The notes: generated from the letters alone by a model not told the origin. Shown: positions 23,874 to 32,912, numbered from the stretch's first letter. The stretch: 34,701 bases of DNA from Acidobacteriota bacterium (GCA_016935015.1 JAFGRT010000059.1:1-34701), one strand, 5' to 3'. Translations and numbers: made by a program.

Positions 23874-25472
23874 TCAGACGACGGACAGTCTCTGTAACAA
23901 TTCATGGGCCAGTTGGCCGAAATCGTTGTCCATTCCTGTGAGTTCCAGCAAAAGGACCCGGGCCTTGTCCAGCCGACCTTCCAGCTGATGGAGCACGGCG
24001 AGGGTGTAGGTGACCTTGGCGTACAGGCGGCGGTTGCCGGACAGCTGGTTGAGGACGGCCCGGGCGTCGTCGATATGCTGCATCTGCATGAGGGATACCG
24101 CCTGCCCGATATTGGCGCGGATGAAATTGGGGTTGAGCCGGCAGGCCTTCTCGAAGTACTGGAGGGCCTCCTCGGGCTGATCCAGCAAATAATGGATGCG
24201 ACCGATATTGTAGTGAATATCGGCGAAATGAGGATTCTGGCGTACGGCCATTTGCAGGATCCGCAACTCGTCACGCAAGGCCTTCTCATCCACCGGCACG
24301 GCCGGTTCATCCATCTGCAGCTCGCTGGACCGGAGAATCAGGTCGGGCATCTTCTGGAAGCTGTGGTGAATCTCTTCCAGCAGCTCCCGGGCCTTGTCCC
24401 GTTCGGTGAGTTCATTGTGAGCGAAAGCCAGGCTGATCTTGGCCGGTAAAAACCCGGGATTGGCGGCCAGGCATTTCCGGAAGTGGCGGATGGCCAGGTC
24501 GTGTTTTTTGGTGCGCTGGAACTCCCGGCCCAGTCGGAAATGAATGTCCGGCTGATCGGAGCCCCCCGCCAGCAGTTGTTGGTAATGCTGGATCAGCAGG
24601 CTGCGAAACCAGAAGTGACGGATGAGTTCACCCTCCGAGTCGTGAAACGGCAGGGTCAGTACGTCGATGGGCAACGCTTCGTAAAAGTGGTTGTCCGCCC
24701 AGCGGTTGATTTCGTTGAGTGTGGGCGGGGCAGCCGACGATGGCGACAGATATTCGCGGACGACGGGGTGATCGTCGGCCAGGGACAGTTTGTGCCGGAG
24801 GTAGGCCAGCACCGGGAGCAGGTGTTTTCGACGCCGGTAAAACGGCAGCAGGTCGGTCAAAACGGTCATGGCTTCCGCCGGTCGGTTCTGGCGAACATAC
24901 AGGGCGATGAGGCCGAGCAAGGCTTCCGGAAAGGGTTTCTGAAGCTCCAGTGCCCGGTTCAGCTGGGTTTCAGCGACGGGGTATTTCTGTTTCCGGTAAT
25001 GGACGGTTCCCAACAACAAGTGGATGGTGGCGTCGAAGGGGGGTAAGGTCGTGGTCTCACTGAGAATCTTCTCCGCCTGATCGAGAAAACCCATGTTCAA
25101 TAAGGTAATGCTGGTGGATATCCGAACGGCCGGCACGTCTGGACTGTTGTCCAGGCATGCCTGGAACAGGGACAGGGCTTCGGCGTATTTCGAAGTATTG
25201 TGAAAAACAATGGCCTTGCAGATCTTCAGATCCGTGCTCTCGGGCAACTCTTCGAGTCCCGACGTCAGGAGGTCGAGGGCCTGCGGGAAAAGTTCCTGGG
25301 ATATGTATTTGACCGCAAGCAGCTTGATGGATTCCTGCAGGAACTGCTGTGCCAGCGGCGCATAAGTCGATTCATCCTGTCCGATGGCCTCGCGGAAACC
25401 TGAAATGGCACGGTGATACAGGCCGCGGCTGAAAAACTCCAACGCTTCTTCAAATGACTGTTTTGCTCGCAT
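23874..25472 (-). CDS. Tetratricopeptide repeat protein
   Basis: This 532-residue cytoplasmic protein is built from TPR units. Clear ones include the N-terminal SFEEALEFFSRGLYHRAISG, HFRLGREFQRTKKHDLAIRHF followed by NPGFLPAKISLAFAHNEL, and HYNIGRIHYLLDQPEEALQYF followed by NPNFIRANIGQAVSLM. No enzymatic domain and no signal peptide are seen. The frame opens 11 codons earlier at 25505, but that ATG lies inside the predicted -10 box, so a transcript would not contain it. Met at 25472 also begins exactly at the first TPR helix and is chosen, although its ribosome binding site (CAGG) is weak. It diverges from the histidine-kinase-like gene, which hints at, but does not prove, a shared role. Confidence 0.75.
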   Translation of the reverse strand: MRAKQSFEEALEFFSRGLYHRAISGFREAIGQDESTYAPLAQQFLQESIKLLAVKYISQELFPQALDLLTSGLEELPESTDLKICKAIVFHNTSKYAEALSLFQACLDNSPDVPAVRISTSITLLNMGFLDQAEKILSETTTLPPFDATIHLLLGTVHYRKQKYPVAETQLNRALELQKPFPEALLGLIALYVRQNRPAEAMTVLTDLLPFYRRRKHLLPVLAYLRHKLSLADDHPVVREYLSPSSAAPPTLNEINRWADNHFYEALPIDVLTLPFHDSEGELIRHFWFRSLLIQHYQQLLAGGSDQPDIHFRLGREFQRTKKHDLAIRHFRKCLAANPGFLPAKISLAFAHNELTERDKARELLEEIHHSFQKMPDLILRSSELQMDEPAVPVDEKALRDELRILQMAVRQNPHFADIHYNIGRIHYLLDQPEEALQYFEKACRLNPNFIRANIGQAVSLMQMQHIDDARAVLNQLSGNRRLYAKVTYTLAVLHQLEGRLDKARVLLLELTGMDNDFGQLAHELLQRLSVV

Positions 25473-25503
25473 AAAACCTGATAAGATGATGGATCGAAGC
25501 ACC

Positions 25504-25533
25504 ATTATGAAAGGAACACCCTTTATTGGTCAA
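25504..25533 (-). promoter_or_regulatory. Promoter of the TPR gene
   Basis: On the minus strand TTGACC (25528-25533) and CATAAT (25504-25509) are 18 bases apart, each 5/6 to consensus. Predicted initiation near 25497 lies downstream of the ATG at 25505 and upstream of the one at 25472, which decides the gene start. Confidence 0.6.
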
Positions 25534-25582
25534 GGGAAAATCCGGCCTGAGTGAGGGAAAGATCGGCGGAAGCAGGTGACGC

Positions 25583-27175
25583 GTGGACTCGACCCGGACG
25601 GCATCCGGAAATCTGGCTCAGGGTGAGTTGCTCCAGAGCCTGGTGGAGATATTTCATCATGTGACCGGTGCGACCGGCGGCGTACTGGCTCTGGACCCGA
25701 TCTGTGAGATCCTGCTGACGTTGCAGGATTATTGCTCCGTCTGGCTCCATCACCGGGATGAGGAATCCGGCCAGGTTCGCCTCCAGTATCACCTTGGTCT
25801 CCCCGCTCCGCTGCTGGCCATGCAGGAAAACACGGATTTCTCCCGCTGCGTCGCGGATTTCGTTCTCCGCACCGGCCAGCCCATGGCCTTGCGGGACTTG
25901 GCCCATTGCCGGCGCCTGCCGGCGGACATCATCCGGCAGGATCTGGAGATGAAAGCCCATCTGTCCGTCCCGGTGAACATTGACGGCCGGACGACCGATG
26001 TGCTTCATGTGGGGGTTCGCCATGCCCGGCGGTTCCTCATTCACGAGATCCGCTTCCTGGCCGTGGTGGCGGGGGCCATGGGGCTCCTTTTCCAGAAGGA
26101 CCAGATGCGAGGCGTGGGCGACGATCACGGTCGCTATCTGTTTGAGACCGGGGCACAGACCATCATCAGCAGTCTGGTGGACGGCATCCTGATGGTGGAG
26201 CGTGATTTTCGTTTTACCATCTGGGACCCGGCCGGCCGGTCCTTTTTGGAGGGATTCACGGAGATCGAGAAGGGCGAATGCTACGACCAGCTGTCCCACC
26301 TGTTCCCGGTGATGCTCCGGTGTGTGGACAACGGGCACCGCGTCTATGAAACGGAGATCACCCTCAACCAACCGCCGGGCAAGTGCCTGCGCGTCACCGC
26401 CACTCCGCTGGGAAAGCCTGGTCCCGCGGTGGAGCGGCTGCTGGTCTCCGTCAAGGACCTCACCCGGGAGAAAGTCACCGCCCGCAAGGAACAGCTCGAG
26501 GCGCGGATTTCCTCGGTGAGTGCCTTTCTGGAGGGGATCACGCACGAGTTGTACAACCCGCTGACGGCTGTATCCGGCTATCTGCAATTGCTTCTCTCCA
26601 AACTGGATGCCCCGACAGAGGTGACGGAGCTGGCCTGGAAAATGGATCTGGAGCTGAACCGGGCCATCGGCCTGGTGAGGGAACTGGTGGATCACGCCCG
26701 CCAGGGGAAACTCGTCCGACAGCCCGTGCACCCGGGGCAATTGTTGCGGCAGTTGGCGGAGGAAATCCGGGAGTCCTTTCAGGGGACGGCGGTGGCTGTG
26801 CACATCGATGTGGAGGAGGAGCTGCCTCTTGTGGACCTGGATCGTACGTCATTTCGCCAGGCCCTGCAGGGCCTGCTGGAATTTTCCGCCCAGAAACTGC
26901 GGGACGGCGGCAATCGGGGTGTCCTCCATGTCTCCGCCCAGCAGATAGACGAAGTGTTGCATATTGCCGTACGGGATAATCACCCCGGACTGTTCGAACA
27001 TCCGCCGGACGAGGAGGAACCGGCCGGTCCGGACGTCCAGCGTGACTATGAAGTTCCCTTGGCTTTCTGCTTCCGGGTAATGCGCGACCACGGCGGGGTG
27101 ATGTACGCCCAGACGGAACCGGGGAAAGGGCTGGGGTATGTGGTGAAATTGCCGCTGCAACCGGTGGTGAAATAA
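25583..27175 (+). CDS. GAF/PAS sensor histidine-kinase-like protein with degenerate ATP-binding domain
   Basis: This 530-residue soluble protein has a GAF-like domain (about residues 15-172) and a PAS-like domain (about 188-295). A short coiled linker leads to a dimerisation box with the phospho-accepting His321 in ITHELYNPLTAVSGYLQLL, close to the NtrB/HisKA type. The catalytic domain is unusual. The N-box (424-440) has Gly430 and Phe434 where two Asn are expected, and the G1 box reads VRDNHPGLF, with His for the first Gly. A GKGLGYVVKLPL tail keeps the fold. ATP binding may be weak or lost, leaving a sensor or phosphatase role. No response regulator gene is adjacent. The start is a GTG with AGGTGA just before it. 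Confidence 0.72.
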   Translation: MDSTRTASGNLAQGELLQSLVEIFHHVTGATGGVLALDPICEILLTLQDYCSVWLHHRDEESGQVRLQYHLGLPAPLLAMQENTDFSRCVADFVLRTGQPMALRDLAHCRRLPADIIRQDLEMKAHLSVPVNIDGRTTDVLHVGVRHARRFLIHEIRFLAVVAGAMGLLFQKDQMRGVGDDHGRYLFETGAQTIISSLVDGILMVERDFRFTIWDPAGRSFLEGFTEIEKGECYDQLSHLFPVMLRCVDNGHRVYETEITLNQPPGKCLRVTATPLGKPGPAVERLLVSVKDLTREKVTARKEQLEARISSVSAFLEGITHELYNPLTAVSGYLQLLLSKLDAPTEVTELAWKMDLELNRAIGLVRELVDHARQGKLVRQPVHPGQLLRQLAEEIRESFQGTAVAVHIDVEEELPLVDLDRTSFRQALQGLLEFSAQKLRDGGNRGVLHVSAQQIDEVLHIAVRDNHPGLFEHPPDEEEPAGPDVQRDYEVPLAFCFRVMRDHGGVMYAQTEPGKGLGYVVKLPLQPVVK

Positions 27176-27200
27176 AAAACCCCCGTGGGGACGGGGGTTT
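27174..27200 (-). terminator. Strong intrinsic terminator of the cytochrome c3 gene
   Basis: A perfect 10-bp stem (27177-27186 with 27191-27200) closes a four-base loop. Read on the minus strand it ends in a run of six T residues (27174-27179) just after the cytochrome gene. It also touches the stop codon of the converging kinase-like gene and can act on that transcript as well, though with only three T residues. Confidence 0.85.
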
Positions 27201-27222
27201 CGGGATCTGTTCTACGGCGCGG

Positions 27223-27585
27223 TTATGCTTTGGGGTGACAGTCGATGCACTTGGTAGGGCCGGCCCCTTCCGTCTTGCCGTGGCAACCGACGCAGGAAGC
27301 TTCCGACGTCTTGGTGTGGAAGGCCTTGAATCCCTTGGGAGCATCGTCCTTGCCCTCGAGGGTATGACAGGACGTACACTTGGCCGGATCGCCGTTGCCA
27401 TCCCATGTATGATGGCAGATCTTGCAATCATACTTGTCGGCATGAACCTTGTGGGGGAATTCCACCGCGGCCTGTTTGGACTTGATGCCGTCGATCACGA
27501 GCTTGTCCGGTGCGGCGGCATAGACCAGCAGCGCCAATCCCGCGAACAACAAAGCGGCCATCACGAAACATAATACCTTCTTCAT
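27223..27585 (-). CDS. Tetraheme cytochrome c3 (class III), periplasmic
   Basis: This 120-residue precursor has a signal peptide (MKKVLCFVMAALLFAGLALL, cleavage near residue 24) and a mature part of about 96 residues. Four CxxCH heme sites are present: Cys54-His58, Cys70-His74, Cys98-His102 and Cys113-His117. The only other histidines are His45 and His48 (FPHKVH), His59 (CHH) and His90. That is exactly four, placed as the distal ligands of Desulfovibrio cytochrome c3, so bis-histidine ligation of all four hemes is expected. It would carry electrons at low potential in the periplasm. AGGAGGAG before the ATG at 27585 fixes the start; the longer frame to 27645 is discarded. It is smaller than classical c3. 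Confidence 0.9.
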   Translation of the reverse strand: MKKVLCFVMAALLFAGLALLVYAAAPDKLVIDGIKSKQAAVEFPHKVHADKYDCKICHHTWDGNGDPAKCTSCHTLEGKDDAPKGFKAFHTKTSEASCVGCHGKTEGAGPTKCIDCHPKA

Positions 27586-27616
27586 AAATTTGCTCCTCCT
27601 TGGATGTTCACTGGCT

Positions 27617-27645
27617 ATGATACCGAAAAACATTTTTTGTTTCAA
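27617..27645 (-). promoter_or_regulatory. Promoter of the cytochrome c3 gene
   Basis: On the minus strand TTGAAA (27640-27645) and TATCAT (27617-27622) are exactly 17 bases apart. Transcription would begin near 27610, giving a leader of about 25 bases. The position confirms that the ATG at 27585, not the upstream Met, is used. Confidence 0.65.
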
Positions 27646-27725
27646 TCAATTCTCCACTTTTCACAACAAACATCCTGGCGGGACGAAAAAAGGGAAACGG
27701 CCGCGGCCGGCGGGGCCCGATAGCC

Positions 27726-30700
27726 TCAACGCTCCGCCAGTGTGAGGGAGAGGGTCAGTTCAGATCCGTTCCGCCGGATGATCATGGACACCGTTTCTCC
27801 CGGCACATGCCCTTTCAGGGCGGCGGCGTATTCCTGCAGATTCCGTACCGGTGTGTCTCCGAGGCGGATGATGACGTCGCCCGGCTGCAATCCCGCAGTC
27901 GCGGCTGGAGATTGACCGGCCACTTGGGCGATTTTCACGCCTTCGCCGTCGAAGGCAAAATCGGGCATGACCCCCGTGCCGGCCCGACGTCCGGCTGCGG
28001 CGGGCCGGGCGGGCGGTGCGGCGCCGGTCGACCCGGTGAACGTCAGCGGCTCGTCTCTCTCCGTCAGGTAGTTGAGGGCTTCATGAGCCACGGTAGCCAC
28101 GCGGACCAGGCCGGCCGTGTCGATCTTGTCCATGGTGTCGCCCGGCCTGTGATAATCGGAGTGTGGACCGGAGAACAGCTGTACGCCGGGGATGCCCCGG
28201 CGGATGAAGCTGACCTGGTCGCTGGCGTCCAGGGGCTGGGTGATCAATTCCGTGGCCACACCGGTGGTATATTCGATTCCCATGAAGATGAATTTCCATT
28301 CCCGGGCCGAATCGCCGCCCAGGACCAACAGCTTTTTGTCTCCCAGCCGACCGATGCTGTCCAGGTTGATCATGGCGTGGATCCCCTGGCGAAGTTCAGG
28401 CGAAAGCTGCTCCAGAAAGTGTTCCGAGCCGATGCGACCCGGCTCCTCGGCGGTGAAGGCGATAAAGGTGACGGATCGCGACGGGCTGACGTTTCGCGCG
28501 TAGTAGCGGGCCAGCTCCAGTAAGACGGCCACCCCGCTGGCGTTGTCGTCAGCGCCTGGATGGATCTTGCCCTCGTCGCCCTGATGGACATCGGGCCAGC
28601 CTCGCCCCAAATGATCGTAATGGGCCGCCAGCACGATGGATTGATCGTGCCGGGCTTCCTGGGTACCGGGCAGGATGCCGATGATGTTGGTGAGCTTCTC
28701 CGTCGCTCCTTCCCGGCCGACGGGCGCCGACCATGTTTGATGGAACGTGCCGCCGTCGCCGCCGGGTTGAAGGCCCGCCAGGCGGAACTGTTCGGCGATG
28801 TACGCCGCCGACTCGTCCAGGCCCCGGCTGCCCAGTCCGCGCCCTTCGCGCGCCGGATCCGCCAGAAAGGCAATGTGCTGCTGCATGCGCGCCGCCGAGA
28901 ACAAGGCCGGCAGCATGGCCAGCGGTTCATGGCCCGTCAAAGCGGCGAATGGTTCGCCGGCGAACGGTTGTTCCGCCGTGAGATCGGCGGTGAGGGGAGA
29001 ACCGATGGTCGGCCACTGGCCTTTGTACGTGTTGCTGGGTTCAGGGCCTTCGAAAACGAGGTAGCTGTATTTCCCGTAATGGGGCAGTTTGCGGGCAAGT
29101 CCTGCCAGGGCCGCCGGTTCGCCGGTACTCAGCCAGACGATGGGCTGGCGGGGCTGGTCGGGATGACGCACCACCAGGGCGATGGACTGCGCCGGATCGA
29201 ATTCCCGCTGATTCAGGCGGACACCCGCCGCGGAAATTTCCCCCGCGTAGACCGCCAGCTGCTGCTCCACCAGCGGGCGCAGGGCATTTTCCCAGCCCAG
29301 CAGCCAGATGGCGCCTTCGCCGGTCAGGCTCTTCACGTCGTCATCCCACACGATTTCGAACTGGGCGGACCGTTCCCCGGCCCAGCTGCGGGCCAGTGCT
29401 TCGTATTCGCGGCGCAGGGGTTCGGGTGCAGAGCGGGGTAGGACGATCCGGATGTGCGGACTACCGAAGGCCGCCGACAGGGACGGTGGCGTCTCGCTGT
29501 GATGCAGCCAGCGGAAGACGTCGAACAGCGGATCGATTTCCAGTCGCCGCGGTCGGGCGGTCAGGGGCAGGCGGAACGACTGCTCGCGCTGGGTCATATC
29601 GACCTGGGCGACGTAGGGCTCTTGCCGGCCGGCCTGATACACGGCCAGGGGGATAGTGACCTCGAACGGTTCATCCGGTTGGGTCTGGCGCAGGCGGAAG
29701 ACCAGTTCAAAACCGCCGGCGGCAGGTTCCGTCCTCACGTCATCCAGCTCCAGGCGCGGTGCACCCGTCCGGGTGGTCCATTGCCGGAAGAACGGGACGA
29801 AGTCCTCGCCGCTGACGGCGGAGAAAGAACGTTCCAGGTCCCCAAAATCGGCCCGGCGGAACCTGTTCTCCCGGTAAAAATGGCGCAGCCCTTCGATGAA
29901 ACGCTCATCACCCAGACGCAGGCGCAGCATATGGAACATCATCATGGATTTCCCGTAGCCGATGGCCGAAGAGGCCGAATCGTGCCGTGCCCTGAACTGG
30001 ACCAGGGGAAAATCGCGGTTCGCCCCGACGTAATCGGTATACCCCTGCAGTGTGGTGCGGCGGTATTCCACACCCTGGTTTCGCTGCTCCTTGATGAGAT
30101 GGTCCGCCAGATAGACGGTGAGTCCCTCGCACCAGTTGCCGGACTCATAATGGACGAACACGCTGTTGCCCCAATAGTTGTGAAGGAGTTCATGGGGGTA
30201 GGACGAATGAAGGATGAAGGGGAAGCGGATGATCTTGGGGCCGAGCAGGGTGAAGGACGGCATGCCATAGCCTGTTTCCCAGAAGTTTTCCACCAGGGCG
30301 AACTTGGGATAGGGGAAGGGGCCGATGAGGTCCTGATACATGCGCAAGTACTGGCCGGTGGTGTCCAGATATTTGCCGGCCAGGGTTTCATCGGGCGTCC
30401 GCAGGTAGGCCATGAGCTGGATCCCGTCCACCGGCTGGGAATAGACCGTAAACGGCGCGGCGATGAGATAGGCTTCATCCATGGGTTCCGGTGAATCCCA
30501 GGTAACCAGCCGGCGGCCGGCGGCGGTCTCCCAGCGGGTGCGCTCCCCCTGGGATACGGCGTCCCACACTGACGGCAGATCGACAGTCAGGCGGAATGAG
30601 ATGAGATCGTCGTTAAACCAGGGGATCCAGAAAGATGACCCGCTGAGATAGACACCCCGGGGATCGATAATGCCGGGGGTTTCGCTGAAGCTGCGGGCGT

Positions 30701-31124
30701 ACTCCTCGCTGAACTGCTCCACGGGATGATGAATGGTGCCCCGGTAGTGCAGGGTCACCGTCTGTTCGGTGCTCGGGTCGGCGCCCGCCGGCAGGTGGAG
30801 GGAATAGTGCCGGACGGGGATCCGGTCGCTGATATGAAATTCAGCCGTATTGATGCCGAAAAAGGAAGACTTGAGCTCTCCCGCCTCGGTTTGCAACCGC
30901 AGGCCCTCTGTCAGGCATTCCACCTGCAGGTCGCCGTGCAGAAGGAAATGGATGCCGTCCGACGGGTAGGGGGGCGTGAGGGTGACGCGGTCTGTGACGT
31001 CCAGTCGATGGGACTCCGGATCAAGAGAGACCTGCAACTGATGATGGGGCCGGACTGGCTGGGCCGCCAGCCAGCCGGTGACCATCAGGATGGCGATGAA
31101 TGATACATGATGATATGGTTTCAT
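27726..31124 (-). CDS. Secreted fusion peptidase: M1-like, M28 and PDZ domains
   Basis: This 1132-residue exported protein has a signal peptide at residues 1-22 (MKPYHHVSFIAILMVTGWLA). The first half is M1-like, with HELLH at 311-315 and a downstream Glu333 in NWCEGLTVYLADHL. The spacing is 17 rather than the usual 18 residues, and the aminopeptidase GxMEN motif is replaced by GYGMPS. The second half is an M28 zinc aminopeptidase domain with all five ligands in context: AAHYDHLG, GADDNASG, TAEEPG, NLDSIGR and SDYHRPGDT (from about residue 835 on). The last about 80 residues form a PDZ domain (SPAATAGLQPGDVIIRLGD). It probably digests peptides outside the cytoplasmic membrane. GGAAGGA precedes the ATG at 31124; the frame opening at 31142 is discarded. 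It follows the helical-protein gene by 119 bases on the same strand. Confidence 0.87.
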   Translation of the reverse strand: MKPYHHVSFIAILMVTGWLAAQPVRPHHQLQVSLDPESHRLDVTDRVTLTPPYPSDGIHFLLHGDLQVECLTEGLRLQTEAGELKSSFFGINTAEFHISDRIPVRHYSLHLPAGADPSTEQTVTLHYRGTIHHPVEQFSEEYARSFSETPGIIDPRGVYLSGSSFWIPWFNDDLISFRLTVDLPSVWDAVSQGERTRWETAAGRRLVTWDSPEPMDEAYLIAAPFTVYSQPVDGIQLMAYLRTPDETLAGKYLDTTGQYLRMYQDLIGPFPYPKFALVENFWETGYGMPSFTLLGPKIIRFPFILHSSYPHELLHNYWGNSVFVHYESGNWCEGLTVYLADHLIKEQRNQGVEYRRTTLQGYTDYVGANRDFPLVQFRARHDSASSAIGYGKSMMMFHMLRLRLGDERFIEGLRHFYRENRFRRADFGDLERSFSAVSGEDFVPFFRQWTTRTGAPRLELDDVRTEPAAGGFELVFRLRQTQPDEPFEVTIPLAVYQAGRQEPYVAQVDMTQREQSFRLPLTARPRRLEIDPLFDVFRWLHHSETPPSLSAAFGSPHIRIVLPRSAPEPLRREYEALARSWAGERSAQFEIVWDDDVKSLTGEGAIWLLGWENALRPLVEQQLAVYAGEISAAGVRLNQREFDPAQSIALVVRHPDQPRQPIVWLSTGEPAALAGLARKLPHYGKYSYLVFEGPEPSNTYKGQWPTIGSPLTADLTAEQPFAGEPFAALTGHEPLAMLPALFSAARMQQHIAFLADPAREGRGLGSRGLDESAAYIAEQFRLAGLQPGGDGGTFHQTWSAPVGREGATEKLTNIIGILPGTQEARHDQSIVLAAHYDHLGRGWPDVHQGDEGKIHPGADDNASGVAVLLELARYYARNVSPSRSVTFIAFTAEEPGRIGSEHFLEQLSPELRQGIHAMINLDSIGRLGDKKLLVLGGDSAREWKFIFMGIEYTTGVATELITQPLDASDQVSFIRRGIPGVQLFSGPHSDYHRPGDTMDKIDTAGLVRVATVAHEALNYLTERDEPLTFTGSTGAAPPARPAAAGRRAGTGVMPDFAFDGEGVKIAQVAGQSPAATAGLQPGDVIIRLGDTPVRNLQEYAAALKGHVPGETVSMIIRRNGSELTLSLTLAER

Positions 31125-31243
31125 GAAACGTCCTTCCGTCACGGGACAGGTTCGCCGCCGCCCAGGGATGATGTCCGGATGATCCGGGCAGCATGCAAAC
31201 CCTTCAGATTCAGAATGCCGGCCATCGGTTTCGGATTCATGTC

Positions 31244-32854
31244 CTAGATGAATTCGGAGCGTTCACCCCGCATGATGGACAATACCCGCTGCACCGTCTG
31301 GTGCAGGGCGGAAATGTTGTGCCGCGCCGCCAGACTCTGCAGGGTATGGACGACATCGGGCGAGTTGGAAGAAGACAGCAGGTAGAGTAGCGAGTCCACC
31401 CGCCGTTGATCCTGGCTGATGCCGAATTTCCCCATTTTGAAGCCGCTGCGGCCGATCTCCTGTTCGATGGTCTGGACGATCAGCTTCACCGCTGCCGGGT
31501 AACCGGCGAAATTGAACGAGGCGGCCGCCTGCATGATGCTGCGGTTGAAGACGTTCAGGCGTTCCACCGGGTAGAAATGATCCAGCCGGATCACCTCGGA
31601 AACATGGGGCGCCCGCAACAAACGGATCAGGAACTCCGCGCCACGGATCGGATCGAAAAAGAGGTAACTGCGGACGGCTTCCTGCATCAGTGTGGGATGG
31701 ACGTCCGGATGGATGAAATCCTGAAGCACATGCTGTACATCCGCCGCCGTCACTCCCTCGGGCGGGTTCACCTTGCGCAACAGGAACACCAGATTGCGCT
31801 GGAAATACCACTTGGACGGAGTGCTGCAGGTGAGTTCCTGCAGGATATACGTGAAAATTTCCGGCTCGTAGACGGTGAGGTATTTCAGAATTTTTTTTCG
31901 TTCCTCGGGATTTTCCTCCTGGGCGAGACGGGACACCAGTGTCTGCTGGCGGGTGTCAAAGATATTGGCAAAAACGGCTTTGAGCAGCTTTTTTCGCTCC
32001 GGATTATCCATGACTTCATCGATGATCGACTTGTCCAGTTCATCAAGGCGCAAGGTGGAGGCGACGGCCTTTTCAAGGAACTGGTCATTGCGCTCGGTCA
32101 CGATCCCGTCCGTCAAACCGAACAGCAGGGTGGCCGCTTCCAATTCGCCCCGGTTGAACAGTTTGGTTCCCGGCAAGATGAGTTTGGACAGGCGTTGGGT
32201 GAGGACGGGATTGTCGATGACGTTCTGAAAGCTATCTTTGATTCGGGGCATCAAGTTCTGAATTTGCCGGAGACGCTCTTCGGCGGAGATGGATTCGTCG
32301 GCAGTGATCTGCTGCAGCGGCTCCAGCGCGGCCTGAAATTTTTCACCGGTCAGCCGCAGCCATTCGCCTTCCGTCACCGTGGTTTGGTCATCCACCTTGA
32401 ATTGCACTTCGAACTCGGGCATCTGCTTCTTTTCTTCCACCCGGATGGAACGCTCAAAGCGTTCCTTGGCCAGCGGCAGTTCTTCCTTCAGCAGATCACG
32501 CTCGTCCGCCGGGCAAAGGCGAAAGAGCGAGTTGACGAAGGGGCGGATAAAGTCGGCGAGCTTGAAATTCGGCAGCGAGCAAAGGGCGTTGGCCTGATAA
32601 ATGCGGTAGAGGCCGGTGGCCAGTGACTGAAACACGGGCGTGCCATGCTTTTGCAGCGTTTTCTGCGCCCATTGATGGCAAATCTGGGCCACCTGTTCCG
32701 CGGTCAAGTGCACCTCGCCTTCCGTGCGCAGCAGGATCTGTAAAACGCTTTCGACGCTGGCCGCCGTCACCTGGTCATCCAGGTACGAAAAGAACATCTC
32801 CTTGAGTTGAGCAATACCCGCTCCGGTGTTTGAATCCGCCATGGGCCCATCCAA
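31244..32854 (-). CDS. Unrecognised all-helical protein, possibly HEAT-like repeats
   Basis: I do not recognise this 536-residue protein. It has no signal peptide or transmembrane segment and is predicted to be almost entirely helical and charged, so it is cytoplasmic. A cysteine-poor N-terminal part (residues 1-150) is followed by an acidic linker (EEKKQMPEFEVQFKVDDQTTVTEGEW in part) and a C-terminal half of repeated helix pairs about 35-40 residues long that resemble HEAT or armadillo repeats. Examples are YLTVYEPEIFTYILQEL, VQHVLQDFIHP and VVHTLQSLAARHNISALH. Such folds are usually scaffolds. It diverges from the Cache-type membrane protein gene with overlapping promoters, which suggests a link. 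Starts at 32854 and 32842 are both possible. Confidence 0.6.
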   Translation of the reverse strand: MDGPMADSNTGAGIAQLKEMFFSYLDDQVTAASVESVLQILLRTEGEVHLTAEQVAQICHQWAQKTLQKHGTPVFQSLATGLYRIYQANALCSLPNFKLADFIRPFVNSLFRLCPADERDLLKEELPLAKERFERSIRVEEKKQMPEFEVQFKVDDQTTVTEGEWLRLTGEKFQAALEPLQQITADESISAEERLRQIQNLMPRIKDSFQNVIDNPVLTQRLSKLILPGTKLFNRGELEAATLLFGLTDGIVTERNDQFLEKAVASTLRLDELDKSIIDEVMDNPERKKLLKAVFANIFDTRQQTLVSRLAQEENPEERKKILKYLTVYEPEIFTYILQELTCSTPSKWYFQRNLVFLLRKVNPPEGVTAADVQHVLQDFIHPDVHPTLMQEAVRSYLFFDPIRGAEFLIRLLRAPHVSEVIRLDHFYPVERLNVFNRSIMQAAASFNFAGYPAAVKLIVQTIEQEIGRSGFKMGKFGISQDQRRVDSLLYLLSSSNSPDVVHTLQSLAARHNISALHQTVQRVLSIMRGERSEFI

Positions 32855-32872
32855 TCGAAAAAGTTTGGCTGA

Positions 32873-32901
32873 ATTTTAGCAGACGGATCCTCGCTTTTCA
32901 A
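32873..32901 (-). promoter_or_regulatory. Promoter of the helical-protein gene
   Basis: On the minus strand TTGAAA (32896-32901) and TAAAAT (32873-32878) are 17 bases apart, with TGC directly before the -10 box (extended -10). Transcription would start near 32866. It overlaps the region where the divergent gene's -35 would lie. Confidence 0.6.
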
Positions 32902-32912
32902 TGAGAATGGAG

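Noticed and set aside
25473-25505. Longer TPR protein start at 25505
   Set aside because: This ATG overlaps the predicted -10 box, so the transcript would begin downstream of it.
25523-26803. A 426-codon minus-strand frame opposite the kinase-like gene
   Set aside because: The plus-strand frame carries an HisKA box and GAF/PAS regions; the minus frame shows no motif and is an antisense shadow.
31175-31187. CCGGAT-G-ATCCGG palindrome between the helical-protein gene and the fusion peptidase gene
   Set aside because: It could be a small hairpin or a site, but it has no T-tract and no adjacent promoter, so there is too little support to annotate it.
31406-32626. A 406-codon plus-strand frame opposite the helical-protein gene
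   Set aside because: The minus-strand gene has a well-placed promoter (TTGAAA-N17-TAAAAT) and sensible helical composition. The plus frame has no ribosome binding site or family features.
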